A stretch of DNA of 58,609 nucleotides from Saprospiraceae bacterium (GTDB lineage Bacteria > Bacteroidota > Bacteroidia > Chitinophagales > Saprospiraceae). The DNA lies in assembly GCA_013214355.1 (NCBI GenBank), contig JABSSL010000026.1:1-58609 (forward strand), given 5' to 3'. How positions within the stretch are numbered: position 1 is the stretch's first letter; the number at the start of each line of letters is the position of its first letter. Position numbers and translations under genes: made by a program. Below are positions 41,474 through 50,556 of this stretch, one piece after another. Under the pieces are notes generated by a model that ran no database searches, was not told the origin of the DNA, and was given only the letters and a program-made list of their open reading frames with translations.

Positions 41474-42076
41474 ATGACTGAAAGTATCTTCAATCTCGCT
41501 TTTCAACAAGATGACGTTAAGAGTAAAATTGTTGTAGCCCTTGAACGCATCTCAGAAGTGTTCAGGGCGCTTCTATGGGAACATGCCAAGACCATTGGAC
41601 TAAGTCCTATTCAAATACAGATCCTCATTTTTGTGGCCTACCATCAAGAATCCCTTCGCAATGTCAGTCATCTCGCCAAAGAATTTAATGTTACGAAGCC
41701 AACGATTAGCGATGCGGTGCGAGTATTGGGAAAAAAAGGACTGATTAGTAAGCATCCTGCGGCCTACGACAATCGCCGATACTCCATTGCGCTCACGCCC
41801 GAAGGAGAGGCTATCGTTAAGGATACTGAAAATTTTGCCGAACCTATAAAAGAACAATTGCAGTCATTTTCTGATGAACACCTCTCTCATTTCCATACCC
41901 AGCTTGTCGATTTAATCGCTGGACTTAATCGCAGTGGAATCTTATCTGAACAGCGAAGCTGCCGGAGCTGTCGGTTTTTTGAGAAGGATAAGGGTACAGC
42001 CTTTTGCAAACTGATGAAAAAGTCCTTTTTAGCTGATGATATACGCGTAGATTGTCCAGAATTTGAAGCGATTTAG
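41474..42076 (+). CDS. MarR family regulator with a C-terminal four-cysteine tail
   Basis: A 200-residue protein. Residues 25-150 are a MarR winged helix (IQILIFVAYHQESLRNVSHLAKEFNVTKPTISDAVRVLGKKGLI, then a DNRRYSIALTPEG wing). The last 40 residues add C163, C166, C178 and C194 (CRSCRFFE...FCKL...DCPEFEA), a spacing suited to a metal or iron-sulfur centre. It may sense redox state, metal or oxygen. The promoter and a candidate operator lie just upstream, and a copy of the same operator precedes the downstream DUF1080/VOC/PQQ cluster, so it is a likely local repressor of that cluster. Confidence 0.85.
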   Translation: MTESIFNLAFQQDDVKSKIVVALERISEVFRALLWEHAKTIGLSPIQIQILIFVAYHQESLRNVSHLAKEFNVTKPTISDAVRVLGKKGLISKHPAAYDNRRYSIALTPEGEAIVKDTENFAEPIKEQLQSFSDEHLSHFHTQLVDLIAGLNRSGILSEQRSCRSCRFFEKDKGTAFCKLMKKSFLADDIRVDCPEFEAI

Positions 42077-42127
42077 ATCCAAAGGTATACTCGCCAATTC
42101 AATACCATAAAGTCCAAAATAAGTCTA

Positions 42128-42183
42128 AGACCTGATTTAAACTTTTTGCCTTCATCTGCAGACAAAAAGTTTAAATCAGGTCT
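42128..42183. repeat. 21-bp perfect inverted repeat after the MarR gene
   Basis: The arms at 42128-42148 (beginning AGACCTGATTTAAAC) and 42163-42183 are perfectly complementary over 21 bp with a 14-base loop. Each arm contains a T or A tract. It is unusually long for a terminator and starts 52 bp after the MarR stop. It is not seen elsewhere in the window. Confidence 0.6.
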
Positions 42184-42231
42184 GCCATTAATAGCTCTTT
42201 TGGAAACAATGAGTAAATTGTTCTGGTAACG

Positions 42232-42243
42232 AATTACAATTGT
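42232..42243. promoter_or_regulatory. Candidate MarR operator, copy 2
   Basis: AATTACAATTGT, the inverted copy of 41424-41435, lies 15 bp upstream of the DUF1080 start. A further dyad AACAAT-N6-ATTGTT is at 42205-42222. Confidence 0.45.
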
Positions 42244-42257
42244 AGAAAACCAACAAC

Positions 42258-43187
42258 ATGAAGTACCTATCTTCCCTGGCAAGCCTCTGTATCCTTGCTT
42301 GTCTATTATCGACGCTTTCCTGTACAAATACTAACCCACCACAGTCTAACCCAGATCAAGATCAAGAAGAATGGCAATCGCTATTCAACGGGAAAGATCT
42401 AACGGGCTGGGATATTAAAATGGCAGGCTATCCAGTGGGTGAAAATTTTCGAAATACCTGGCGCGTGCAAGACAGTATGATACGGATTAGCTATGATGAT
42501 TATGAGCAATTTGACGAAGCCTACGGCCACATGTATTATCAAGTTCCTTATTCTTATTATAAGATTCGGTTTGATTATCGATTTACTGGTGAACAGACGC
42601 CAGGTGGGGCAACGTGGAACGTACGAAATAGTGGGATTATGGTGCACTCTCAATCGGCAGCAAGCAATGAGATTGGACAACATTTCCCAGTATCTATTGA
42701 ATTACAGCTTTTAGGTGGTTTGAGTAATGGGAAAGAACGTACTACAGGTAACCTCTGTTCTCCTGGAACAGCTGTAGTCATGGGGGATACTATCAATTAT
42801 CGACACTGCATCAGCTCTTCCTCTGAAACCTATAACGGAGATCAATGGGTTCATGCCGAAATGATCGTATTAGGAGACTCTACCATCATTCACCTAATTG
42901 AGGGAGATACCGTACTACAATACGATCAGCCTCAAATTGGAGGAGGCTTTACCAATATCAATCAAACTCGTGAACACTGGGAGGGATTTGGTATCACTAA
43001 GATGGACGATTGGGTAGCCCAAGCAGGTACCTTACTAGGTGAAGGATATATTGCCCTTCAGGCCGAAAGTCACCCCATCGATTTCAAAAACATCGAATTG
43101 CTCGATCTAGTAGGATGTAAAGACCCCAAAGCAAAAAACTATAAATCGTACTTTGTAAAAGCAGACAATAGCAAGTGCGAATACTAG
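42258..43187 (+). CDS. DUF1080 (3-keto-disaccharide hydrolase-like) lipoprotein
   Basis: A 309-residue predicted lipoprotein (signal with a cysteine at about 22, LSTLSCTNT). The mature protein is the DUF1080/3-keto-disaccharide hydrolase concanavalin-like fold: WQSLFNGKDLTGWDIK, GHMYYQVPYSYYKIRFDYRF, NSGIMVHSQ, IELQLLGG, and the C-terminal FKNIELLDLVGC. Related proteins hydrolyse 3-keto-glucosides or bind carbohydrate. It is the first gene of a rightward cluster with a VOC lipoprotein and a PQQ/cytochrome enzyme. The upstream region holds a candidate MarR operator. Confidence 0.85.
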   Translation: MKYLSSLASLCILACLLSTLSCTNTNPPQSNPDQDQEEWQSLFNGKDLTGWDIKMAGYPVGENFRNTWRVQDSMIRISYDDYEQFDEAYGHMYYQVPYSYYKIRFDYRFTGEQTPGGATWNVRNSGIMVHSQSAASNEIGQHFPVSIELQLLGGLSNGKERTTGNLCSPGTAVVMGDTINYRHCISSSSETYNGDQWVHAEMIVLGDSTIIHLIEGDTVLQYDQPQIGGGFTNINQTREHWEGFGITKMDDWVAQAGTLLGEGYIALQAESHPIDFKNIELLDLVGCKDPKAKNYKSYFVKADNSKCEY

Positions 43188-43276
43188 TGTCTTGCAAAGG
43201 CCATCCCCAAGGTCATTCGCGTGAAGTTGCTAAGATTTAAAGATCATAGAAAAGAAAGCTAACAAACACCATTACC

Positions 43277-44353
43277 ATGAAGCCTTTATTTTGTTCAACC
43301 CTGCTGTACATCGGACTAGTCCTAGCCTTGACGAATTTCAGCTGTCAAACCCAGGAAGCCACGGAGGAAACGGTTGTACCCGACTCCGCTGCGATTTTCG
43401 CTATTAATCACATTGGTCTGACTGTTCGAGATTTGGATCAAATGGTGGATTTCTATCAAGGTGTTTGTGGTTTTAAGGTCCTCAGTAAACAGCAAATAGG
43501 GAGTGACGTAGCCTCCGCTAAACTATTGGGCATAAAGGATGTCTCCTTCAAAAAGGTAGTGCTTCAGGCTCCAAACATGCTGTTTGAGTTGACAGAATTC
43601 CAACCGCTACGAGATTCGGTTATCCAAAATATGTCTCCCGCAGGGCCAGGTATGACCCACACCTGCTTTCAGTCTCCTTCCTGGAACCCTGGATATGATA
43701 AATTCATCAAGAATGGAATTCAACCATTGAGTAAAGGAGATCATGCAATAGATTTAGGAGGATATGGTATTACCTATGCTTATGCGCATGACCCAGAGGG
43801 GAATATGATCGAAATGGAGCAATTGGATCAAGCGATACTGGAGAAAAACGGAAGAGATAGTGCTCTACTAGCTGATCATCCCTTGTGGATGACCCAAGTG
43901 GCCTTGATAAGTCCAGATGTTGAGCGACTGGCAACATTTTACGAAAAACTGCTAAGTAAACCCGTAAGCCGTCGAGGTGAATACAAAGACAACCTCAAAT
44001 TAGATAGTATTGCTAACCAAGATCAGTTAGCGCTTAAGGCCATCTGGATTACGATGGACGGACCAGCAAAAATGATGGAACTCATGCAGTATCTTAACCC
44101 TAAAACAGGTTCCACTAAAACACAACTACCAACGGACTTGGGATATCATTTCTCCTATGAGACTACCGATATTGAAGGAGAGTACTTGCGAATGAAGGAA
44201 ATGGGTGTTGATTTGATCAGCAAACCACAAGATATGGGACAATACTGGGCATTCTATGCTAGGGATATTGATGGGAACCTTTTTGCTCTGCGTCAAATCA
44301 AAGAAGCCGATAGCCCATATTCCGCTAAGAATTTCCTTTTTACCAAGTCCTGA
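43277..44353 (+). CDS. VOC (glyoxalase-like) lipoprotein with two domains
   Basis: A 358-residue lipoprotein (signal ends at FSC, C23) containing two VOC (betaalphabetabetabeta) domains: IFAINHIGLTVRDLDQMVDFYQG ... DPEGNMIEMEQ for the first, and LWMTQVALISPDVERLATFYEK ... FYARDIDGNLFALRQ for the second. The histidine H47 region and glutamates (IEMEQ) may bind a divalent metal as in ring-cleavage or glyoxalase members. Function in the periplasm is unknown. It lies 89 bp downstream of the DUF1080 gene and 25 bp upstream of the PQQ-cytochrome gene, so it is probably co-transcribed. Confidence 0.85.
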   Translation: MKPLFCSTLLYIGLVLALTNFSCQTQEATEETVVPDSAAIFAINHIGLTVRDLDQMVDFYQGVCGFKVLSKQQIGSDVASAKLLGIKDVSFKKVVLQAPNMLFELTEFQPLRDSVIQNMSPAGPGMTHTCFQSPSWNPGYDKFIKNGIQPLSKGDHAIDLGGYGITYAYAHDPEGNMIEMEQLDQAILEKNGRDSALLADHPLWMTQVALISPDVERLATFYEKLLSKPVSRRGEYKDNLKLDSIANQDQLALKAIWITMDGPAKMMELMQYLNPKTGSTKTQLPTDLGYHFSYETTDIEGEYLRMKEMGVDLISKPQDMGQYWAFYARDIDGNLFALRQIKEADSPYSAKNFLFTKS

Positions 44354-44378
44354 GTTAAAGTCTGAGAAACCTACCCTT

Positions 44379-46244
44379 ATGAATAGAAGTGTTATTCTCG
44401 TAATTTCAAGCCTGGCGATCATTACTTTGGCAGGCATTTTCATCTTTAAGTCGACAACTTCTGCTGAACAGCAACGAATGCATGCGGCAGCTGAGCTGTA
44501 CGAGCAATATTGCAATAATTGCCACAACGGGCAGGTAGCGGAAGCGCCCTTACTCGCCTCTTTACAAATTTTGTCTAAGGAGGCCTTAGTGACCACCTTA
44601 ACTACCGGAGTAATGAAGAACCAAGCCGCTTTGTTGTCTCCTGAGCAAATCAATGATGTCGCCGATTATCTATCGGCCGTCAAACCGGACTCTCCGACCG
44701 CTGCTATACAAGGACAATGTGATAACCCGAAAGAAAATGGATCAAGCATAGATCCACATCCGGTTACCAATTGGGGATTCAATTTGCAGAATCACCGATA
44801 TATCCCCCCACAGCAAACTAACATCAATGCACAAAACGTGCAGCAGCTAAAATTGAGCTGGGTCTTTGCGTTTCCCAATGCCACAAGAGCTAGGTCGCAA
44901 GTAAGCGTGTATGACCAGACTTTGTATACCTCAAGCCCCACCGGCCTTATATACGCTCTTGATCGAAAAACAGGCTGTATCCGATGGACCTATCAAGCAG
45001 AAGATGAGGTAAGAAGTGCGATTACTATCGGGATAGCTGCGGATGGGAGTGCGACGAAACTATTCTTTGGAGACTTCAAGGCCAATATCTACTCTTTTGA
45101 CTTAGCCAGTAAAACCCTAGACTGGAAGGTAAAAGTAGATGAACATCCAGTGGCTACTATTACGGGCTCACTCAATCTTTTTGAAGACCGACTTTATGTC
45201 CCAATCTCTTCCGGCGAGGTTATAAGTGCCATGGATTCTACCTATGCCTGTTGCACTTTCCGGGGAGCCGTAGTTGCGCTAGATGCTGCTTCCGGCCAAC
45301 AGATCTGGAAGCAATATACCATCGCTGAAACACCACGAGAACAAGGAAAAACCAAGAATGGCGTACCCATTCTCGCTCCATCTGGTGCCCCTGTTTGGTC
45401 TAGTCCAACTATCGATGAAAAACGTCGCTTAATTTACGTAGGTACGGGAGAGAACTATACCCGCCCTACCTCTACAACAAGTGATGCTATCTTAGCCTTA
45501 TCCATGGATACCGGAGAAATCATTTGGTCACAGCAGGCCTTAACGAGAGATGCCTGGAATGCGGCTTGTGCTATCCCCGGTGCACCCAATTGCCCTCCCA
45601 ATCATGGACCTGATTTTGACTTCGGAGCCCCGCCTATGCTGATCAGCGATGAAAATGGCAAGGATTGGATCTTTGCGGGACAAAAATCGGGGATGGTCTA
45701 TGCCCTGGATCCCGATAAACAAGGCGCCTTTAGCTGGGAACGTCGAGTGGGGCGGGGAGGCATTATGGGCGGCATTCATTGGGGAATGGCTTCTGATGGG
45801 GAGCGCCTCTATGTTCCAATCAATGATCAAAGTGTCTGGCCAGCTGACCGGACTAAACCGCCGAAATGGGGACTTCATGCGCTACAAATCCCAGATGGTA
45901 CACCTATATGGTCTACCATTGAAGAAGATCGCTGTGGAGAAGAGCCAGTGGAATGGGCTTGTGCCCCTGGCATATCAGCAGCCATCTCTGCTACCGATGA
46001 GTTAATTTTCACCGGAGCAATGGATGGATGGCTAAAGATTTATGAAGCCAAGACAGGCAAAGAAGTTTGGTCCTTTAACACCCATCGAGATTTTGAAAGT
46101 GTGAATGGAGTAAAAGCCTATGGGGCTACAGTAGATTCTGACGGACCTGTAATCTATCAAAATCAATTCTTTATTACCTCTGGGTATGCCAAGTATGGAG
46201 GGAAGGCTGGAAATGTTCTACTGGCCTTTGAATTAGCGGATTAG
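44379..46244 (+). CDS. Cytochrome c / PQQ-dependent alcohol dehydrogenase-like quinoprotein
   Basis: About 621 residues when started at MNRSVILVISS (ATG at 44379); an open frame further upstream overlaps the VOC gene and is not used. A signal anchor is followed by a cytochrome c domain with CNNCH and then an eight-bladed PQQ-type propeller with tryptophan-docking repeats (ALDRKTGCIRWTYQAEDE, ALDAASGQQIWKQYTIAET, ALSMDTGEIIWSQQ, YEAKTGKEVWSFNT). The arrangement resembles polyvinyl alcohol dehydrogenase-like quinohaemoproteins, which oxidise alcohols and pass electrons to cytochrome c. Calcium/PQQ residues are not all verified. It is the last gene of the DUF1080/VOC cluster. Confidence 0.85.
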   Translation: MNRSVILVISSLAIITLAGIFIFKSTTSAEQQRMHAAAELYEQYCNNCHNGQVAEAPLLASLQILSKEALVTTLTTGVMKNQAALLSPEQINDVADYLSAVKPDSPTAAIQGQCDNPKENGSSIDPHPVTNWGFNLQNHRYIPPQQTNINAQNVQQLKLSWVFAFPNATRARSQVSVYDQTLYTSSPTGLIYALDRKTGCIRWTYQAEDEVRSAITIGIAADGSATKLFFGDFKANIYSFDLASKTLDWKVKVDEHPVATITGSLNLFEDRLYVPISSGEVISAMDSTYACCTFRGAVVALDAASGQQIWKQYTIAETPREQGKTKNGVPILAPSGAPVWSSPTIDEKRRLIYVGTGENYTRPTSTTSDAILALSMDTGEIIWSQQALTRDAWNAACAIPGAPNCPPNHGPDFDFGAPPMLISDENGKDWIFAGQKSGMVYALDPDKQGAFSWERRVGRGGIMGGIHWGMASDGERLYVPINDQSVWPADRTKPPKWGLHALQIPDGTPIWSTIEEDRCGEEPVEWACAPGISAAISATDELIFTGAMDGWLKIYEAKTGKEVWSFNTHRDFESVNGVKAYGATVDSDGPVIYQNQFFITSGYAKYGGKAGNVLLAFELAD

Positions 46245-46398
46245 TAGGCAAGTGTACCGAAAGCAATTTTTTATGAATCTTCAACCTTGGCTTTCCAATA
46301 ATTTAAAGCTCTTGGAGACAAGAATAATTCTTATTTTGTTGAACTTCCAACGTACAAACTAGAACGAGCCTATTCATCACCTTTTATGCCCTTGCAAG

Positions 46399-47178
46399 AT
46401 GTCATACAGTATCAATGAAAGTAATCTCGAGCGACAACAAATGCTGGCCCAAGGGCTAGGCTACCTGTCAAACAAATATTTCCAACTCCTTCCTCTACAA
46501 GCTAATCCCCGCGTTTTGGACCTTGGCTGCGGACTTGGAGAGACTACCCGTCTACTCGCCAAGTTTTTTAGTCCTTCCGAAATTGTAGGCTTTGACCAAG
46601 ACGTGAATCTATTGGCGTATGCTCGTTCCAGGCTTAGTGAGGACCAGACCAATTTCACTTATACCGAAGGGAACGCAGCGCAACTTCCTTTTGAAGATGA
46701 ATCCTTTGACCTCGTCTTTTGTCGTTTCCTTCTATTGCACGTACCTAATCCGCAGGCTGTCGTGCAAGAAATGGCTCGAGTTTGTAAATCTGGTGGAATA
46801 GTCCTTACCCAAGAGCAAGACACCATGAAAAGCTCGGGGCTCTACCCTTCCAATTGGGCCTATGATATGGTAACGGAGGGATATCAGAAATCCTTTAGCC
46901 ACCCCCAAGTGGGCCGCCAACTCCCTCACCTCTATCGTGGCGCGGGGCTCCCTACCCCTACTATCCGATCAAATACCTTCTTACTGCCAAACCCGAAAGT
47001 GGGTAAACGAATTGTGAACCTAACCGGGCAAGCAATGGTAGCAGAATTGCTTAAGCACGGGATTTTGGAAAGAGAGAAAGTAGATGAATTCTACACAGAA
47101 TTACAGAGGGTGGAGGACTCCGAAGAATACACGCTACTATCGGATCCAGTTGTTACCTGCTGGGTGAGAAAACCTTAG
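46399..47178 (+). CDS. Class I SAM-dependent methyltransferase
   Basis: A 259-residue soluble protein with a Rossmann-like methyltransferase core. Motif I is VLDLGCGLGETTRLL (39-53), the acidic residue after strand two is in IVGFDQDVNLL, and motif IV is FDLVFCRFLLLHVPNPQAV. The family pattern is that of a UbiE/COQ5-like small-molecule methyltransferase. A possible link to the preceding PQQ gene is weak (154 bp gap, no shared operator). The substrate is unknown. Confidence 0.88.
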   Translation: MSYSINESNLERQQMLAQGLGYLSNKYFQLLPLQANPRVLDLGCGLGETTRLLAKFFSPSEIVGFDQDVNLLAYARSRLSEDQTNFTYTEGNAAQLPFEDESFDLVFCRFLLLHVPNPQAVVQEMARVCKSGGIVLTQEQDTMKSSGLYPSNWAYDMVTEGYQKSFSHPQVGRQLPHLYRGAGLPTPTIRSNTFLLPNPKVGKRIVNLTGQAMVAELLKHGILEREKVDEFYTELQRVEDSEEYTLLSDPVVTCWVRKP

Positions 47179-47332
47179 CCAGGGGACAGGTTTTTGGCTA
47201 GATCCATTAGATAATCTTTAGGCATACCTCAAATATCCCAATATCTAATTCATATCGTCTTCTGTGATGTAACGCACAAAAAGACCAAGCTTAGGGAAGT
47301 ACCTTTATCGAAAATCAAGCAGGAGATTAAAG

Positions 47333-48118
47333 ATGAAGCTGAGCAGGTCGGTATGGGTATATGCTGGATTAGGGGTTGTTCTTATGGTTCTTCCCACAGT
47401 ATTAAAGGGACAATTTGCGCAGCGTATCCGCACCGCCCGCCCTTCGGTCACCATGGGCACTTACACCATTGGTCAGAACGTCCTGCAATGGCAAACGGGC
47501 ATGCGTTGGCAAGATTTACATACTGATCAACTCGACCATGACATCTTCCTGTACAGGAATACGCTCAGATGGGGTTTTCTAGAACATTGGGAATTAAGTG
47601 GCGTGATCAATTATCAGCAGGATCGAGATGCATCCCTCCAACATAGAGCGCTTCAACATGGAATAAAGACAGTTCGTCTAGGTCTGAGACATAACCTCTT
47701 TGAAAAGGCTGGATTTCTGAAGGCTGCCGCCATACAGGGGCGCCTTTGGTTACCTTTCACCCAAAATGACTACCAACAAAAACAGCTAGGAGGTCGCGTC
47801 ATGGCTTCCGTTAGTTATCGCTTACTTGGACAATTACAACTCATTACGAATGGTGGCTGGAAATGGACTGGACAGGTTGCTTCCAAAGCCATTCCTTTTT
47901 TCTCTCTACGGTTTTCGCATCCACTCAGCCATCAACTCTCTTTAGTCGTGGATTACTTCAGCGACTTCCATCCTTTTGAACTAGATTACGCTATCGGAAT
48001 AGGTTATTTCATCAGTCCCGCCTGGAAGCTTGATGTTGCAGTTGGGAGTCTAGGAGAATCCCTAACCAATCATAGATATTTAGAAATAGGATGGGCGACT
48101 CGAATTGATTGGCGTTAA
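47333..48118 (+). CDS. Outer membrane beta-barrel protein (MetA-pathway-of-phenol-degradation-like)
   Basis: A 261-residue secreted protein with a signal peptide (ends near KGQF) and a chain of about twelve amphipathic strands (IGQNVLQWQTGMRWQD, RNTLRWGFLEHWELSGVINY, VRLGLRHNL, LSLVVDYFSDF, ELDYAIGIGYFIS, WKLDVAVGSLG). The pattern fits the PF13557-type outer membrane transporter family. It probably is a channel or a structural barrel. No partner is adjacent. The next gene, P1 peptidase, is convergent. Confidence 0.65.
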   Translation: MKLSRSVWVYAGLGVVLMVLPTVLKGQFAQRIRTARPSVTMGTYTIGQNVLQWQTGMRWQDLHTDQLDHDIFLYRNTLRWGFLEHWELSGVINYQQDRDASLQHRALQHGIKTVRLGLRHNLFEKAGFLKAAAIQGRLWLPFTQNDYQQKQLGGRVMASVSYRLLGQLQLITNGGWKWTGQVASKAIPFFSLRFSHPLSHQLSLVVDYFSDFHPFELDYAIGIGYFISPAWKLDVAVGSLGESLTNHRYLEIGWATRIDWR

Positions 48119-48253
48119 TAATTAATGCAAGTTGCGATTCATCCTAAGGAGCACAAATACGTCAGATATTTGCTGCAAAACCAAGCTCTCGGCGCTGTTT
48201 TTTGCAAAATCTTCCTTTTTTGCGCTCATCCATCACAACTTGGGGTAATGAAT

Positions 48254-49393
48254 TTACTGGTTAATCAGACCGTACTTTCGAAGTATGGGCACTACCTTTT
48301 TCATGGGTAAAGCCTTGCGCTCATGCCCCAGGTGTCCTTTAGTATCCTCAGCTGCAACCAAGGAGTTTAGAATCGCCTCTTCCGTTGCCTCAATCACCCC
48401 CAAGAAAAGCGGGGACATCGCCTCATTGCGCAATACTTCACCCTTCCTTAATGGACTATCCGATTGATAAGGGATACGTAAATGTTCAGCGGTAGAGAAT
48501 GCAATTACATAATCACCGCTGCCATTAGAAGCAATCCCTCCCGTTTTTGCGAGGCCAAACATGGCTCGTTTCGCTAGTCGCTTTAAGTTTCGGGCATCTA
48601 ATGGGGCATCAGTCGCTACCACCATCATGCAGGATCCATCTGCTCCATCTTGGAGTTGAGATTTAAAGTAGTATTCTCCAAGTTCGACACCCACTGGCGC
48701 TCCTGCAATTTGCAACACTCCACCGAAGTTGCTCTGCACCAACACTCCTACCGTATATCCTCCCAAACTCTTCGGCAACTTCCGAGAAGCAGTGCCTATC
48801 CCCCCTTTAAATCCAAAACAAGAGGTTCCCGTACCCGCACCAACACCACCTTCACGTACTTTCCCACCGGCGGCATTCGCAATTGCTTTCCGGACATCCT
48901 TCTCCCGCACATGCTGTCCCCTGATATCGTTCAACCAACCGTCATTAGTCTCTCCCACTACTGGATTAACGGAGCGAACCGATTCATTCTGTGGCAAACC
49001 TAAAGTGTAATTAATCAGAGCAGTGGCTGCGGTCGGTACACTTAAAGTATTGGTCAGCACGATGGGCGTTTCGATATTCCCTAATTCTTCCACCTGGCTA
49101 TACCCCATTAATTTCCCAAATCCATTGGCCAGGTACATCGCAGCCGGAACCTTATCCTGAAATATATTCCCTTGGTAGGGCAAGATGGCGGTTACTCCCG
49201 TTCGAACGCTGTCACCATAGACTAGGGTTTCATGCCCAACCAGTACTCCTCCAACATCAGTAATTGCATTGTTTGGCCCCTGAGGTAAAACACCAATTGT
49301 CACCCCATAATCGCTCAAACGCTGAGGGGTTTGAGCTTGTACATAGGAGAAGAGAATAACATTAAATAGGCTGAAAATTAAGACTTGCTTCAT
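48254..49393 (-). CDS. P1 family peptidase (DmpA/beta-aminopeptidase type), secreted
   Basis: A 379-residue protein with a signal peptide (residues 1-21, ending at VQAQ). The Ntn-hydrolase fold is recognised by the autocleavage/catalytic site: G253-S254 in ADGSCMMVVATDAPL, N222 in VQSNFGG, and the glycine-rich GVGAGTGTSCFGFKGG. Cleavage before S254 generates alpha and beta chains, S254 being the nucleophile. The family removes D-amino acids or beta-amino acids from the N-terminus of peptides; the specificity is not predictable. Secretion suggests a periplasmic or extracellular role in peptide use or peptidoglycan recycling. It is divergent from an EamA transporter (218 bp gap). Confidence 0.9.
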   Translation of the reverse strand: MKQVLIFSLFNVILFSYVQAQTPQRLSDYGVTIGVLPQGPNNAITDVGGVLVGHETLVYGDSVRTGVTAILPYQGNIFQDKVPAAMYLANGFGKLMGYSQVEELGNIETPIVLTNTLSVPTAATALINYTLGLPQNESVRSVNPVVGETNDGWLNDIRGQHVREKDVRKAIANAAGGKVREGGVGAGTGTSCFGFKGGIGTASRKLPKSLGGYTVGVLVQSNFGGVLQIAGAPVGVELGEYYFKSQLQDGADGSCMMVVATDAPLDARNLKRLAKRAMFGLAKTGGIASNGSGDYVIAFSTAEHLRIPYQSDSPLRKGEVLRNEAMSPLFLGVIEATEEAILNSLVAAEDTKGHLGHERKALPMKKVVPILRKYGLINQ

Positions 49394-49611
49394 ACTGCTA
49401 AATTGGTGAGATTTGGGCGAGGAGGAGCTGGATATTTAGCCTCTTCGCTTAGTGATCTAGTACCACTAAAGATAGGAAATAAGTCTTCATAATTAGCGCT
49501 TAAAATCGCCTCCATCATTTCTTTAAGACACCAATCAAATTGGGTCTTGCATTTCGTAAATAGGAAATAATTTAAATGGAATCCCATCATTGCCTTAGCT
49601 ACATTTGAAAC

Positions 49612-50547
49612 ATGGATAGCAGCACACCTAGTTTTTCTTTCAAACAACAGTTACTTGCCGCCTTTTTGGTATTTCTAGGAGCCATCATGTTTTCTACTAA
49701 AGCCGTCATGGTCAAACTGGCCTATCGTCATGACGTAGATTCCATTTCATTGTTGGCTTTGCGCATGATTTTTTCTCTTCCTCTATTTCTCCTCATAGCT
49801 CAGTATGATCGTCGCAAGCAGCAAGAATCTAGGCAATCTCTAACTTCCAAGGATTGGATATACACCTTTGGGCTTGGTGTAATGGGATACTATTTGGCGA
49901 GTTTATTTGACTTTATCGGTTTGAACTATATTTCAGCAGGTATGGAAAGGTTGATCTTGTTTCTGTATCCAACGATTGTTGTCTTACTATCTGCCATCTT
50001 CTTTAAAGAAAAAATTGGCTTAAACAAAGCGGGGGCTCTACTACTCACTTACGCGGGTGTGGCCATCGCCTTTGCACAAAATGTCCGCCAGGGAGAAGAT
50101 GAAAACCTTTGGCTAGGGGCGGGGCTAATCCTGATCAGTGCTTTCACCTACGCTATTTATTTACTTGGAAGTGGTCAATTTCTCCCAAGACTGGGGACCT
50201 TACGTTTTACCTCATTAGCTATGATGGGGGCCTGTACAGCCGTGATTATCCATCATGGTGTGGTGCAACAATGGCAACTCTTTCATTTCCCTGCTCCGGT
50301 GTATTACTTAAGTATTCTCATGGCCATATTTGCCACTGTTGTTCCTTCTTTTCTCATATCAGAGGGGATCCGATTGATTGGGGCTTCCAATGCCGCAGTG
50401 ATTGGGAGTGTAGGGCCGATTTCGACCATTATTTTGGCTTATATCTTTCTCGGAGAATCCTTTGGTGGTTGGCAATGGGTTGGGACCTTTCTGGTCATTG
50501 GCGGTGTTCTGGTGATCAGCTTACAACGACACCGATCCAGAACGTAA
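49612..50547 (+). CDS. EamA/DMT family transporter
   Basis: A 311-residue polytopic inner membrane protein with about ten helices in two EamA repeats (FLGAIMFSTKAVMVKLAYRH, LLAYAGVAIAF in the first; LILISAFTYAIYLLGSG and AAVIGSVGPISTIILAYIFLGE in the second). The family exports or imports small metabolites such as amino acids, nucleosides or sugars. The substrate is unknown. It is transcribed rightward between a divergent peptidase and the convergent MerR regulator. Confidence 0.9.
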   Translation: MDSSTPSFSFKQQLLAAFLVFLGAIMFSTKAVMVKLAYRHDVDSISLLALRMIFSLPLFLLIAQYDRRKQQESRQSLTSKDWIYTFGLGVMGYYLASLFDFIGLNYISAGMERLILFLYPTIVVLLSAIFFKEKIGLNKAGALLLTYAGVAIAFAQNVRQGEDENLWLGAGLILISAFTYAIYLLGSGQFLPRLGTLRFTSLAMMGACTAVIIHHGVVQQWQLFHFPAPVYYLSILMAIFATVVPSFLISEGIRLIGASNAAVIGSVGPISTIILAYIFLGESFGGWQWVGTFLVIGGVLVISLQRHRSRT

Positions 50548-50556
50548 ACAGCGACC

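Noticed and set aside
42121-42183. CRISPR-like or mobile terminal repeat at the 21-bp inverted repeat
   Set aside because: Only one pair of arms, no spacers, no transposase and no target duplication.
44126-44653. Open frame of 175 residues on the minus strand
   Set aside because: It lies antisense to the VOC and PQQ-cytochrome genes, which have clear domains; no family signal in its own product.
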